From: Methylotenera sp.
GTDB lineage: Bacteria > Pseudomonadota > Gammaproteobacteria > Burkholderiales > Methylophilaceae
Reading direction: 5' to 3'
Assembly (NCBI GenBank): GCA_013140755.1
Contig: JABFSF010000032.1
Coordinates: 1-37,758, forward strand
Length of the DNA: 37,758 nt
The notes below the pieces were generated by a model. It saw nothing but the letters and a program-made list of their open reading frames with translations, had not been told where the DNA came from and searched no databases. Position 1 is the stretch's first letter. Each line of letters begins with the position of its first letter. The position numbers and the translations under genes are program-made. Shown here piece by piece: positions 22,699-32,081 of the stretch.

Positions 22699-25695
22699 AT
22701 GAACAAATTACTTAAATATAGTGTATATGGCATTGGCGGTTTAATCGCGCTGATTTTGCTTGTTGTAGCAATATTTGCTGCAACTTTTAACCCTAATGAC
22801 TACAAACCACTCATCATTAAATTAGTGAAAGAGAAAAAAGAGCGTACCCTAAATATTGAAGGTGACATCAAACTTGCCTTTTGGCCTAAGCTTGGCGCTA
22901 ACTTAGGCAAAGTTTCTATTTCTGAACATCACTCCGAAAAAGAATTTGCTTCAATTGAAAGTGCGCAAGTCGCGCTGGCTGTATTGCCTTTATTGAAGAA
23001 ACAACTGGTGGTAGATACTGTATATATTGATGGTGCAAAAGCCAATGTCATTAAATACAAAGATGGCACCAATAACTTTGATGATCTTTTAAGCAAAGAT
23101 GAAGAAGAGTCACAAGACATCAAGTTTGATATTGATGGCATTAAAGTGAGCAACTCTGCTGTAAGCTACACCGATGAAGGCACTGGTGCTAAATATGCGT
23201 TATCAAAATTCAACCTCACTTCAGGGCATATTGCACTCGCTGAGCCTGTCGATTTAGCCACTGATTTTAGCGTGACTTCAAATCAACCAGAAATTGCAGC
23301 CAATGCAAAACTGAAAGGTAATTTTTTAGTTGACCCTAAAGCCAAACACTTTGTAGCCAAGGGCTTAGATGGCAGCATTAAAGGCGACTTAGCTGGTGGT
23401 AAAGATGTAGACGTTGCTATCAGTGGTGACATTGATGCCAAGCCAGAAACGCGCGAGTTTTTGATTGATGGTTTAAAGCTAGTTGCGTCTGGCCAATTTA
23501 ACGGTGCCAAACTCGCTGTCAACTTAAACGCACCTGCGCTGATTGCAGAAAAAGATGAAGTGACAAGTAAAAAAGTCACGGTCAGTTTAAGCCAAGAAAA
23601 AGCAGGAGATTCATTAAAAGCAAATCTTGTATTGGCCGACATTAAAGGCTCACCCAAAGCCTTGCAGAGTAGCGGCATTAGTGGCGACATTGCTGGCACA
23701 CAGGGCAAACGCACCATTAACGGCAAGTTCTCATCGCCATTCCAAGGCAATCTTGAAAGCTTGATTTTTGATTTACCCAAATTCGCAGGCAATGTAGATA
23801 TTAAAGACCCTGCATTACCTAACGGGGCAGCCAAACTTAACTTTGACTTAAATTTACATGCAGATGCCAAGCAAGAGCGCGTGAATAGTAAATTTGCCAT
23901 GAATGTTGATAACACCAAGCTCAATGGCGATGTCGCTGTAGCTGGCTTTAAAACACCGCATATTCAATTTAATTTAAATGCAGATACCCTCGATTTAAAT
24001 AAAATACTAGGTACTAGCCAAGCTAAAAAGCCTGCACCTGCGAGCCAAAAACCTGCTGATTTATCTGCACTAAAAAATCTATTTTTAGATGGCAAAATCA
24101 ATATTGGGCATATTTTTTATCAAAAATACAAATTATCTGGTTTAAATGTCAATATTAAAGCGGATGGTCAAAAACTCGCGCTCACGGGTTTAAACGTGAA
24201 GTTTGATGACAGCCAAATTAAAGGGGGCTTGGGCATTAGTCAATTTGCCAAACCGCTCTATACCTTTGATATTGATATAGACCAATTGGATGTCGACAAA
24301 TATACCAGTACTTCAAGTAGCACAAGTGAAGCCAAAGCGGGGAGCGATAAACCAGCAGATTTAAGTGCGCTCAAAGCGCTCAATGCAGATGGCTCACTTC
24401 GTATTGGCAGTCTTAAGTATGGCAAAACTAAAGCATCAAACGTACGCATTGATTTGAAGGCAGATGGTCAAAAGTTAAGCTTAAATCCACTCGCAGCAAA
24501 AGTGGATGACAGCCAAATCAATGCCAGCGTGGGTATTGCCCGTTTTAACGACCCCATTTACAGCTTTAATGTAAATATCGACAAGCTAGACGCTGACAAA
24601 TACATCACAAAAAGTGATAAACCAGCGGCCAAAAGCACTGGCGATACACCCATTGATTTGAGTGCCCTAAAAAAGCTTAACGCAAGCGGCGAAGCCAAAA
24701 TTGGCTGGCTTAAGCTTGCAAATGTTAAAACGCAAAACGTGAATATTGGCTTAAAAGCAGCAGATGGTGTTGCAACCATTGCACCATTCTCAGCCAATTT
24801 ATACCAAGGCAGTATGGATGGCTCACTCAAGGTAGATGCCCGTAGCACGCCTAGTATTACATTCAAACAAGACATGAAAGGCATTGCCATTGGCCCATTG
24901 TTAGTAGATGCTATCAACAATGACATGATCGATGGCAAAGGTGCTCTTAACGTAGATGTCACTACATCGGGCAATACTGTTGGCGCATTGAAAAAAGCAC
25001 TCGGTGGAAAAGCAGCGGTAAATCTTGCAGATGGCGCTGTAAAGGGCGTGGATATTGCTGGCACGCTTCGCGACATCAAATCTAAAGTGAATATTTTTAA
25101 AGATAAAAACAGTGTAAGTGCTGATAAAGCCAAAAAAACAGACTTTAGTGAACTCACGGCCAGCTTTACTATTAAAAATGGTGTGGCCCATAACGAAGAC
25201 CTCGCCATGAAAGCGCCGATTTTACGTCTTGGTAAAGGCGATAGCCGCGGCAATATAGATATTGGCAACGAGACGATTGACTACCTTGCAAAACCTACCG
25301 TAGTGAAATCCCTTAAAGGGCAAGGCGGCGCTGATTTAGATTCTTTGGCAGGTCTTTCTATTCCTGTAAAAATCACAGGCACTTTTTCTGCCCCTAAATA
25401 CGGCATGGACTTCGCCGCCATTGGCGCAGCAATCGCTAAATCTAACCTATTAGACAAAGTAGGTGGCGAAAAAGGCGCCGCAGTTAAAGAGCTGATTGGC
25501 GGCGGCAATAAAGTAGATGCGTTAAGTGGTTTGCTAGGTAAAAAGAAAGCAGCAGACGCTCCAACAACCACCTCATCAGAGCAAACTGGTGCACCCGCTA
25601 ATACAACGGCAACGCCTGCAGAACAACCAAAGTCGGCAGAAGAAGTTGCTAAAGAAAAAGCAGAAAAAAAATTAAAGAAACTTCTTAAGTTTTAG
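22699..25695 (+). CDS. AsmA family protein with tandem internal repeats
   Basis: Large envelope protein (998 residues) anchored by one N-terminal TM helix (about 5-27). It opens with the AsmA signature FNPNDYKPLIIKLVKEKKER then TLNIEGDIKLAFWPKLG. AsmA/TamB-type proteins form long beta-grooves thought to move phospholipids between inner and outer membrane. Two near-identical modules of about 100 residues and a diverged third begin near residues 453, 553 and 652, each opening with a DLSALK element. The C-terminal AsmA-2 region has VTTSGNTVGALKKALGGKAA and LAGLSIPVKITGTFSAPKYG. The tail is low-complexity and rich in Thr, Pro, Lys and Glu. ATG 22699 is preferred over GTG 22684 because AAGGG lies five bases before it. 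Neighbouring uppP and mutY are on the same strand. Confidence 0.9.
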   Translation: MNKLLKYSVYGIGGLIALILLVVAIFAATFNPNDYKPLIIKLVKEKKERTLNIEGDIKLAFWPKLGANLGKVSISEHHSEKEFASIESAQVALAVLPLLKKQLVVDTVYIDGAKANVIKYKDGTNNFDDLLSKDEEESQDIKFDIDGIKVSNSAVSYTDEGTGAKYALSKFNLTSGHIALAEPVDLATDFSVTSNQPEIAANAKLKGNFLVDPKAKHFVAKGLDGSIKGDLAGGKDVDVAISGDIDAKPETREFLIDGLKLVASGQFNGAKLAVNLNAPALIAEKDEVTSKKVTVSLSQEKAGDSLKANLVLADIKGSPKALQSSGISGDIAGTQGKRTINGKFSSPFQGNLESLIFDLPKFAGNVDIKDPALPNGAAKLNFDLNLHADAKQERVNSKFAMNVDNTKLNGDVAVAGFKTPHIQFNLNADTLDLNKILGTSQAKKPAPASQKPADLSALKNLFLDGKINIGHIFYQKYKLSGLNVNIKADGQKLALTGLNVKFDDSQIKGGLGISQFAKPLYTFDIDIDQLDVDKYTSTSSSTSEAKAGSDKPADLSALKALNADGSLRIGSLKYGKTKASNVRIDLKADGQKLSLNPLAAKVDDSQINASVGIARFNDPIYSFNVNIDKLDADKYITKSDKPAAKSTGDTPIDLSALKKLNASGEAKIGWLKLANVKTQNVNIGLKAADGVATIAPFSANLYQGSMDGSLKVDARSTPSITFKQDMKGIAIGPLLVDAINNDMIDGKGALNVDVTTSGNTVGALKKALGGKAAVNLADGAVKGVDIAGTLRDIKSKVNIFKDKNSVSADKAKKTDFSELTASFTIKNGVAHNEDLAMKAPILRLGKGDSRGNIDIGNETIDYLAKPTVVKSLKGQGGADLDSLAGLSIPVKITGTFSAPKYGMDFAAIGAAIAKSNLLDKVGGEKGAAVKELIGGGNKVDALSGLLGKKKAADAPTTTSSEQTGAPANTTATPAEQPKSAEEVAKEKAEKKLKKLLKF

Positions 25696-25720
25696 TTGAT
25701 TAACAGTTATCCCAATTTAA

Positions 25721-25753
25721 GCCGTCATGATTGATCATTTAAATCATGGCGGC
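25721..25753. repeat. Inverted repeat (hairpin) overlapping the upstream mutY start codon
   Basis: GCCGTCATGATT and AATCATGGCGGC form a 12-bp stem with one G-T pair around a 9-nt loop. The right arm contains the first possible mutY ATG (25746). No T tract follows, so it is a poor terminator for the AsmA gene. If folded in mRNA it would hide the 25746 start and leave ATG 25767 free. Confidence 0.6.
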
Positions 25754-26813
25754 TCATCTCAATTCAATGTCTGACTTTTCAAGCCGCCTCATCACTTGGC
25801 AAAAACAATACGGCCGCCATGATTTGCCTTGGCAAAACACAACCGACCCTTATGCCATTTGGGTATCTGAAATCATGTTACAACAAACACAGGTAAGCAC
25901 TGTGATAGGCTATTACGCCAAGTTTATGCAGCGTTTTCCTGACATTGCAACACTTGCAAACGCCACGCAGGATGAAGTGTTGCAGCATTGGAGCGGCCTA
26001 GGTTATTACTCACGCGCACGTAATCTGCACCATGCGGCACAAACGATGATGGATGACTTTCATGGGCAATTTCCACAAGACTTTGCTGCCATACAAACGC
26101 TCTCTGGCATTGGTCGTTCTACCGCTGCCGCTATCGCCTCATTTGCTTTTAATCAAGTGCAAACCATATTAGATGGCAATGTGAAGCGTGTATTAACGCG
26201 CCATTTTGCAATAGCAGGTTGGCCCAGCCACCCAAAAATTGAAAAAGAATTATGGTTACTTGCTGAAAGCTTGCTCCCTCAGCATGAAATGGTCGCCTAT
26301 ACGCAAGGCCTCATGGATTTAGGCGCCACACTTTGCACCCGTAACAAGCCCCAATGTAGCACTTGCCCATTACAAAATACATGCAAAGCGTATCAAAAAG
26401 ATATGGTTGATCAATTCCCTACACCAAAGCCACGTAAAGCTTTGCCAGAAAAAAACACCACCATGCTGATATTTTTATATGGTAATGAGGTGTTACTTGA
26501 AAAGCGTCCTGCACGCGGTATTTGGGGTGGATTATGGAGCTTTCCAGAAACTGAAAACAGCAGTGATTATATGGCTATCACGCAAAATAGATTTGGCATT
26601 GTAGCCGAAGACAAAAAGCCACTAGCCGTCTTTAGCCATGCTTTTACTCACTTCAAGTTACACATCACCCCACAACCTATGCAGGTGCTTAATAAAGCTA
26701 GCGAAGTAAGAAACGCGGGTCAAATATGGTTGAGTGTAGAAGATGCAATGAGTGCAGCCATCCCCACACCTGTGCGTAAGATATTACAAACACTTACTAA
26801 AAATAGTGCATAG
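25746..26813 (+). CDS. mutY: A/G-specific adenine DNA glycosylase MutY
   Basis: Removes adenine mispaired with 8-oxoguanine. The 355-residue product has the catalytic Glu42 in WVSEIMLQQTQVST, the helix-hairpin-helix LSGIGRSTAAAIASFAF with catalytic Asp in LDGNVKRVLTR, and the 4Fe-4S ligands C-x6-C-x2-C-x5-C in CTRNKPQCSTCPLQNTC. A C-terminal NUDIX-like recognition domain follows (about 235-350, EKRPARGIWGGLWSFPE). All key residues are present. The start is ambiguous: ATG 25746 lies inside a hairpin, while ATG 25767 (MSDFSSRLITWQKQYG) would be accessible and closer to family N-termini. It lies 50 bp after the AsmA-family gene. Confidence 0.95.
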   Translation: MAAHLNSMSDFSSRLITWQKQYGRHDLPWQNTTDPYAIWVSEIMLQQTQVSTVIGYYAKFMQRFPDIATLANATQDEVLQHWSGLGYYSRARNLHHAAQTMMDDFHGQFPQDFAAIQTLSGIGRSTAAAIASFAFNQVQTILDGNVKRVLTRHFAIAGWPSHPKIEKELWLLAESLLPQHEMVAYTQGLMDLGATLCTRNKPQCSTCPLQNTCKAYQKDMVDQFPTPKPRKALPEKNTTMLIFLYGNEVLLEKRPARGIWGGLWSFPETENSSDYMAITQNRFGIVAEDKKPLAVFSHAFTHFKLHITPQPMQVLNKASEVRNAGQIWLSVEDAMSAAIPTPVRKILQTLTKNSA

Positions 26814-26839
26814 TTTGATTTATCAGCTTGCACAATTTA

Positions 26840-26854
26840 GCTACGCCGCGTAGC
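26840..26854. promoter_or_regulatory. Palindrome upstream of the yqjD-like operon
   Basis: GCTACGC-C-GCGTAGC is a perfect 7-bp inverted repeat with a single central base, about 140 bp upstream of the DUF883 gene and 27 bp after mutY. It is operator-like in size. No T tract follows, so it is not a good terminator. Confidence 0.35.
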
Positions 26855-26993
26855 ATCAACCTCAGATGCCGATATTTTGTCAAGTAAATGGAATTATACT
26901 TGGTCTGTGCTGTCCATTTAGGTTGAGGTGTTTGGTATTGCAGCACCATAAGTAAGTGGAATAGAACAAAGCATCTATATAGGAGAGCCCCCC

Positions 26994-27320
26994 ATGAGTA
27001 CTGATCATTTATCTGCCAGCAATGACGTGACTAAAGAGCAATTAGTCGCTGATTTTAAAGTCGTGATTGCCGATGCTGAGGCATTATTAAAAGCCACAGC
27101 AAATCAAGGAGGCGAAGCATTTGCCAGTTTGCGAGCAAAGACTGAAGAGTCGTTATCTGCCGCAAAAGAAAAGTTAGCAGATGCTCAAGATGCGCTTATT
27201 GAAAAAACTAAGGCTGCCGCAATAGCTACGGATGATTATGTGCACGACAAACCTTGGCACGCGGTAGGTATCGCCGCTGGTATTGGCCTGGTGGTGGGTC
27301 TGCTGATTGGGCGACGCTAA
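26994..27320 (+). CDS. yqjD: DUF883 family membrane-anchored protein (YqjD/ElaB-like)
   Basis: C-tail-anchored inner-membrane protein; YqjD and ElaB in E. coli bind ribosomes in stationary phase. The 108-residue product has an amphipathic helical N-terminal part (about 12-80, rich in Ala, Lys and Glu) and ends with the family signature HDKPWHAVGIAAGIGLVVGL followed by LIGRR, the TM tail. AGGAGAG eight bases upstream of the ATG is a strong ribosome-binding site, fitting an abundant protein. It heads a three-gene cluster with yqjE-like and yqjK-like genes, 6 bp from the next start. Confidence 0.9.
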   Translation: MSTDHLSASNDVTKEQLVADFKVVIADAEALLKATANQGGEAFASLRAKTEESLSAAKEKLADAQDALIEKTKAAAIATDDYVHDKPWHAVGIAAGIGLVVGLLIGRR

Positions 27321-27326
27321 ACTGCC

Positions 27327-27722
27327 ATGGCTGAATTAAGCAACAATAATGGCGAAGGTCTTTTGGTATCACTAAAAAAACTCACCGCTACACTCATTGC
27401 GATTGTGCATACGCGCATTGAACTGCTTAGCACAGATTTAGAAGAAGGTCGTGAGCGACTAATCTCATTACTTGCAATGATTTTCGTGGCACTTTTTTGC
27501 CTGTGCTTTGGCATGGTGTTGTTGGCGATTTTGGTGGTTGTTTTATTTTGGGATACTCACCGTCTTTTGGCACTAGGCACGCTAACAGCACTATTTTTAC
27601 TCATTGGCAGTGTGCTTGGGTTTATGGCATTGCGTGCCTTAAAAGATATGCCCAGAATGTTTGAAGCAAGCTTGGCAGAGCTGGTAAAAGATCACCAAGC
27701 ACTTGATGGAAAGCAGGAGTAA
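27327..27722 (+). CDS. yqjE: Phage-holin-superfamily inner-membrane protein (YqjE-like)
   Basis: The 131-residue product has an N-terminal amphipathic stretch (SLKKLTATLIAIVHTRIELL), two long TM helices (about 45-72 and 78-102) and a charged cytoplasmic C-terminus, typical of YqjE/putative Actinobacterial holin-X family proteins. The name holin is a family label; no phage genes are nearby. It is sandwiched between yqjD-like and yqjK-like genes with intergenic gaps of 6 and 3 bp, matching the yqjDEK order of enterobacteria. Role unknown, probably stress or stationary-phase membrane function. Confidence 0.85.
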   Translation: MAELSNNNGEGLLVSLKKLTATLIAIVHTRIELLSTDLEEGRERLISLLAMIFVALFCLCFGMVLLAILVVVLFWDTHRLLALGTLTALFLLIGSVLGFMALRALKDMPRMFEASLAELVKDHQALDGKQE

Positions 27723-27725
27723 ACG

Positions 27726-28016
27726 TTGGCTGAAAAATTAGCCCTGCTTGCTGAACGCCGCCACAATCTGATTGCAAAAGCTGAGGCACAACGCAATGCA
27801 CTATCACAAGCTACAGCATCATTACAAACTCCATTCGCTATTGCTGACCGTGGTTTTAGGGTCGTTCGCTATTTAAAAAAACATCCCATCTTAACATTAG
27901 CTGCAACTACTCTTATTGGTTTCATGCGACCTTCGCGTCTAAGCAAGTGGCTTAAGACTAGCTTGTCGGTATTTCAATTAGTGCGCAATACCAGTGGTTG
28001 GTTTGGTAAAGATTAA
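27726..28016 (+). CDS. YqjK-like protein
   Basis: The 96-residue product begins at TTG 27726, 3 bp after the yqjE-like stop. It starts EKLALLAERRHNLIAKAEAQ with a coiled-coil-like Arg/Glu/Ala-rich helix (about 1-35). A hydrophobic segment follows (about 57-75, HPILTLAATTLIGFMRPSRL) and then a basic tail. Size, position and the opening RR..L..KA.AQR pattern match YqjK-type proteins. Function is unknown; co-translation with yqjD and yqjE is likely from spacing. The next gene starts 74 bp later and appears to belong to a different unit. Confidence 0.72.
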   Translation: MAEKLALLAERRHNLIAKAEAQRNALSQATASLQTPFAIADRGFRVVRYLKKHPILTLAATTLIGFMRPSRLSKWLKTSLSVFQLVRNTSGWFGKD

Positions 28017-28090
28017 AATACGCTTAAATTTCTCCCACAATATAAAATTTGCGCGATAATCATGCTAACCAACAAGGCTTGATTATCCAC

Positions 28091-31000
28091 ATGATTAATC
28101 GATTTAAATCAACTGTCCTCGAGAGTTTTATCAGTCTGCCTGCCAAGCTTCTTATTGGCTTATTTGTGTTTTATTGTTTGTTTGGTTATTTTGCGATTAA
28201 TCCATTGGCGCAAAAAATGGTGCCTTGGATAGCAAACGAAAAATTAGCTAGCAACGCCACCATCGGCAAAGTGAGTTTTGATCCACTGCGCCTTAAAACC
28301 ACTCTTGAAAACTTTAAATTAACCGAAAAAAATGGCGCACTGCTCGCAAGCTTTGAAAATTTAACGGTGGATTTTGAAGCCAGTGGTATTTTTAATCGCG
28401 CTTGGAAGTTTAATGAAATCAGCCTTACTGCGCCACAGGCAAACATTGCCATCTCTTCGCAAGGCAAACTAAACTGGGCTGATTTAATTGCCAAATTAGA
28501 TGAAGACAAAACACCTCCTGATGACACGATTCCACGTGTACTGATTAAGCATATTGCCGTAAAAAACGGCAGTTTGGAGTATCTTGATGCATATCATCGT
28601 GCATTGCCGCTAAAAGCAGCACTCACGCCCCTTGCATTTGAGTTAGATGGTTTTTCAACGTTGCCACAAGATCGTGGCGATTACCTCATTGCGGCAACGT
28701 TTCCTGAGCAAGGTGGCACACTTAAATGGAAGGGCAATATGGGCGTAAACCCCGTTGCCTCAAAAGGTGCGTTGGCTGTTGATGGCGTTAAGTTGGCTAA
28801 GTTGATGCACATTGTAAAAGGCACAACCTTGCCTTTTATGGCAAAAAGTGGCGATATTCAAACCAGTTTTGATTATGATTTTTCATTGCCTAACGACCTG
28901 CCAAAACTCACGCTCAACAAAATTTCACTCGGTTTACATGATGTGGCAGGCGATACATCAACGGGCGAACTAAGCTTGAAGCAGGCGAACCTTACCATGC
29001 CTAGCTTGGCATTTTTGATGCAAAAGGAACCTGAATTACATCTGCATGATATGCATTTCACAATGGCAGAGCTCAGTCTCACGCAAGGTCAAGAAACAAA
29101 CATTGCACTGAAACAAGCAGAAGCAAAGCTACCGCAGTTAGATTTTGCTATGCATAATGCACCGCAAGTGCAATTTCAAGATTTGAATCTCAACCTCGCT
29201 GATTTAAGTATCAACAAAGGGCGTGAGCATTTGCTTACTTTGCCACAGATGGCAGTGAATCAAGTGAGTTTAGATTTAGCTGCACATCATGCCAAAATTG
29301 AACAAATTTTATTGCCACAAGCCAGTGTAAAGGCCGTGATGGATAAATCAGGAGTGATTAACTGGCAGCAAGCTTTTGCTTCCCCCAGCAATACGACAGA
29401 ACCCAGCATTCAAGTCGCAGAATCAACGGCGACTTCAACTGCTGAAGAAACGCCGTTTAGCTTAGATATTGCCGATGTGCAATTGCAACATTGGAAACTT
29501 GCGTTTTTAGACCAAACATTTTTAAACCCACTACAAGTGAATGTGGCAGATTTTAACTTGAGTCTTGCACTCAGTACGCCCAAGGGTGACTTATCTATCA
29601 GCAAAATGCAAAGCAAAATGACTGGCATTAGTGCGCAATCAGCACCTAATCACCAAGTTGCTAGTTTGGATAGAATTCAGCTTGCTGATGGCGAAATCAA
29701 GCTCGCCGAGCAAAAAGTAAGCATTCCATCGCTCACATTGACTGGATTAAAAACACAGTTGATTAAAGAGGCGAATAAGCCGCTTAATTGGCAAATGATA
29801 CTTACCCCCGTTGCAATAAACACCACCAACAATAAGCTTGCAAAACCCTCGACAAAACAGCCTGATTGGGCAGTCTCGCTCAAAAAAATTGCGCTTGAAA
29901 ATGCAAATCTGCATGTTGAAGATCGCAGTTTAACAACCCCCGTGATATTGGATGTGGAAAAAATTAACGTTGAAGTCCGCGATAGCTCGTTAGACCTAAA
30001 ACGCGCGTTACCAGTAAAAGCTGCCTTTCAAATCAAACAAGGCGGTCAATTTAGTTCGCAAGGTCAGCTTACGCCTGCACCGCTGGCGGCTGATTTTGAT
30101 TTAAAACTCAATGGATTCTCACTCAAGCTGCTTGCACCCTATATTAACCAATTTGCACTATTAAAACTCAATGATGGTGCGGCAGAGATAGGTGGTAAGT
30201 TGGCTATCAAAAATAATCAAGACTTAGCATTGACTTTTAATGGCGGTTTTGGTGTGAACAACCTGCAAATTGTAGAAGAAGCCAATAATGCGCCTTTTTT
30301 AAGTTGGGAGCGCGTTGCCAGCAACAGCTTGCAAGTTTCATTAGCCCCCAATCGCGTGCAAATGGCAGAGTTGCAAATTATAAAACCGATAGGCAAGTTT
30401 ATTATCCACCAAGATAAAAGCATGAATGTGACGCGCATGTTGCGTAACCAACCTGTATCATCTGCGCCAGAAGCCCCTGTAAAAGAAGCCTCAGCACCCG
30501 TTGAGCAATCAGCACTACCAAGCAGTAACGGGTTGCTGGCAGCAGCAAAATCTTCAATCGCCAGTGACGCAAAAAATGCTGAGGATAAACCGTTCACGCC
30601 GCCACCTATAGCGGCGGATGCGGAAGCAGAGGATTTTCCCGTGAGTATTGAAGCCGTTAAAATTGACAATGCGGCTTTAGAGTTTGCAGACCTTTCACTC
30701 ACTCCGCAGTTTGGCACAAATATTCACTCGCTTACAGGCGTGATTAACGGCGTATCCACGAATGCATCATCTACAGCACAAGTCGAGCTTGATGGCCGTG
30801 TGGACGATTACGGTGCGGCAAGTATTCGTGGCTCTTTGCAGCCTTTTAAAGCCACCAATTTTACGGATTTAAAACTCGCCTTTACCAACTTAGAGATGAA
30901 CCGCCTTACGCCCTATTCAGGCAAGTTTGCTGGCAGGCGCATAGATTCTGGCAAGCTGTCGGTAGATTTAGAATACAAAATCAAACAACGCCAGTTAGCA

Positions 31001-31909
31001 GGTGAAAACAAATTTGTGATTCACAAATTAAAACTAGGCGAGAAAATTGAGAGTGCTGAAGCTGCCAATTTACCGTTAGATTTAGCCATTGCCATTTTGG
31101 AAGACAGCGATGGTGTCATTGATTTAGACCTCCCCATCACTGGCAGCCTAGATGACCCTAAATTTAGCTACGGCAGCATCGTGTGGAAAGCCATTAGAAA
31201 CGTATTGGGTAAAATTGTCACCGCACCCTTCCGCGCCTTGGGCAAGCTATTTGGTGGTAGTGGCGATAAACTAGAAGCGATTACCTTCGAAGCTGGCAGT
31301 GCCACACTCAGCCCACCTGAGCTTGAAAAACTTAAAATGGTAAGCACGGCCTTAAGCAAACGCCAAGGCTTAACACTAGGCGTAGTGCCAAGCTTTGATG
31401 CCGCAATCGATACCCGTGCCATTCAAGAAAGCACCTTGCGCCGCAAAGTGGCTGAAAATATGGGCACACTTGCAGAAGGTCAGCAAGCAGGGCCGATTGA
31501 CCTGACCAGCCCCAAGGTGCAAAAAGCCATTGATGACCTTTACGACACACTCACTAAAAAAAGCTTATTTAAAAAATTAGCCTCAAAATTTGAAAAACCT
31601 AAGGAGAGTCACTACCAAGAAGCACAAGAAAAACTCACAATGAGCATAGAGGTAAAAGAAGCCGATTTACAAGCCTTAGCAAAAGCACGTGCGCAAGCCA
31701 TACAAAAAATACTGGTTGATGCGGGTATTGCACAAACGCGCATTCAAATTGATAAAACAGAGCAGGGAAAGGCTGACAGTAAAGCCAAAAATATCAACAC
31801 GAGGCTTACTTTAGATGCCAAAGCCGTGAAACAACAAAACACGGGGGATGAAAAAGTGGTTAATCTAAAACCTAGCAAATCAATAGCTAATCAATGGAGT
31901 CTGAGCTAA
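28091..31909 (+). CDS. DUF748 domain-containing AsmA-like giant envelope protein
   Basis: The 1272-residue product has one N-terminal TM helix (about 17-37, LLIGLFVFYCLFGYFAINPL) and a very long periplasmic part. The DUF748 pattern includes FDPLRLKTTLENFKLTEKNG near the start. Near residues 870-1020 are VSIEAVKIDNAALEFADLSL, GKLSVDLEYKIKQRQLAGEN and DLPITGSLDDPKFSYGSIVW. The C-terminal 200 residues resemble an OmpA-like/YceI-associated tail (ITFEAGSATLSPPELEKL, ARAQAIQKILVDAGIAQTRI). AsmA-like proteins are proposed inter-membrane lipid bridges. ATG 28091 is chosen; an in-frame TTG at 28049 is less likely. It is the second such giant within 6 kb. Confidence 0.88.
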   Translation: MINRFKSTVLESFISLPAKLLIGLFVFYCLFGYFAINPLAQKMVPWIANEKLASNATIGKVSFDPLRLKTTLENFKLTEKNGALLASFENLTVDFEASGIFNRAWKFNEISLTAPQANIAISSQGKLNWADLIAKLDEDKTPPDDTIPRVLIKHIAVKNGSLEYLDAYHRALPLKAALTPLAFELDGFSTLPQDRGDYLIAATFPEQGGTLKWKGNMGVNPVASKGALAVDGVKLAKLMHIVKGTTLPFMAKSGDIQTSFDYDFSLPNDLPKLTLNKISLGLHDVAGDTSTGELSLKQANLTMPSLAFLMQKEPELHLHDMHFTMAELSLTQGQETNIALKQAEAKLPQLDFAMHNAPQVQFQDLNLNLADLSINKGREHLLTLPQMAVNQVSLDLAAHHAKIEQILLPQASVKAVMDKSGVINWQQAFASPSNTTEPSIQVAESTATSTAEETPFSLDIADVQLQHWKLAFLDQTFLNPLQVNVADFNLSLALSTPKGDLSISKMQSKMTGISAQSAPNHQVASLDRIQLADGEIKLAEQKVSIPSLTLTGLKTQLIKEANKPLNWQMILTPVAINTTNNKLAKPSTKQPDWAVSLKKIALENANLHVEDRSLTTPVILDVEKINVEVRDSSLDLKRALPVKAAFQIKQGGQFSSQGQLTPAPLAADFDLKLNGFSLKLLAPYINQFALLKLNDGAAEIGGKLAIKNNQDLALTFNGGFGVNNLQIVEEANNAPFLSWERVASNSLQVSLAPNRVQMAELQIIKPIGKFIIHQDKSMNVTRMLRNQPVSSAPEAPVKEASAPVEQSALPSSNGLLAAAKSSIASDAKNAEDKPFTPPPIAADAEAEDFPVSIEAVKIDNAALEFADLSLTPQFGTNIHSLTGVINGVSTNASSTAQVELDGRVDDYGAASIRGSLQPFKATNFTDLKLAFTNLEMNRLTPYSGKFAGRRIDSGKLSVDLEYKIKQRQLAGENKFVIHKLKLGEKIESAEAANLPLDLAIAILEDSDGVIDLDLPITGSLDDPKFSYGSIVWKAIRNVLGKIVTAPFRALGKLFGGSGDKLEAITFEAGSATLSPPELEKLKMVSTALSKRQGLTLGVVPSFDAAIDTRAIQESTLRRKVAENMGTLAEGQQAGPIDLTSPKVQKAIDDLYDTLTKKSLFKKLASKFEKPKESHYQEAQEKLTMSIEVKEADLQALAKARAQAIQKILVDAGIAQTRIQIDKTEQGKADSKAKNINTRLTLDAKAVKQQNTGDEKVVNLKPSKSIANQWSLS

Positions 31910-32081
31910 CTTAATGGACGCCGCTACAAAAGGTAGCTTCGGGCTAATTGCTGATGAATCCACAAATGATGCGAATAGTAAGCAATGAATCAAAATGTGC
32001 CGAGGCAGCAAAAAGCATGAATAACTCGCTTTATGTCTGCCAGCGCACAGATTGCCTATAAACAAAAATCTAGACTGATTG

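Noticed and set aside
23283-25571. Long minus-strand ORFs inside the AsmA-family gene
   Set aside because: They are antisense shadows produced by the codon bias of the repeated coding sequence; none has a family match or ribosome-binding site.
26885-26930. TTGTCA and TATACT as a sigma-70 promoter for the yqjD-like gene
   Set aside because: The two elements are only about 12 bp apart, too close for a functional -35/-10 pair.
27327-27722. Holin-like protein as evidence for a prophage
   Set aside because: Only the family name suggests phage; the yqjD-yqjE-yqjK gene order is a normal chromosomal arrangement and no phage genes are present.
31913-31987. 24-codon plus-strand ORF right after the DUF748 gene
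   Set aside because: Very short, no ribosome-binding site and no recognisable sequence; probably chance.
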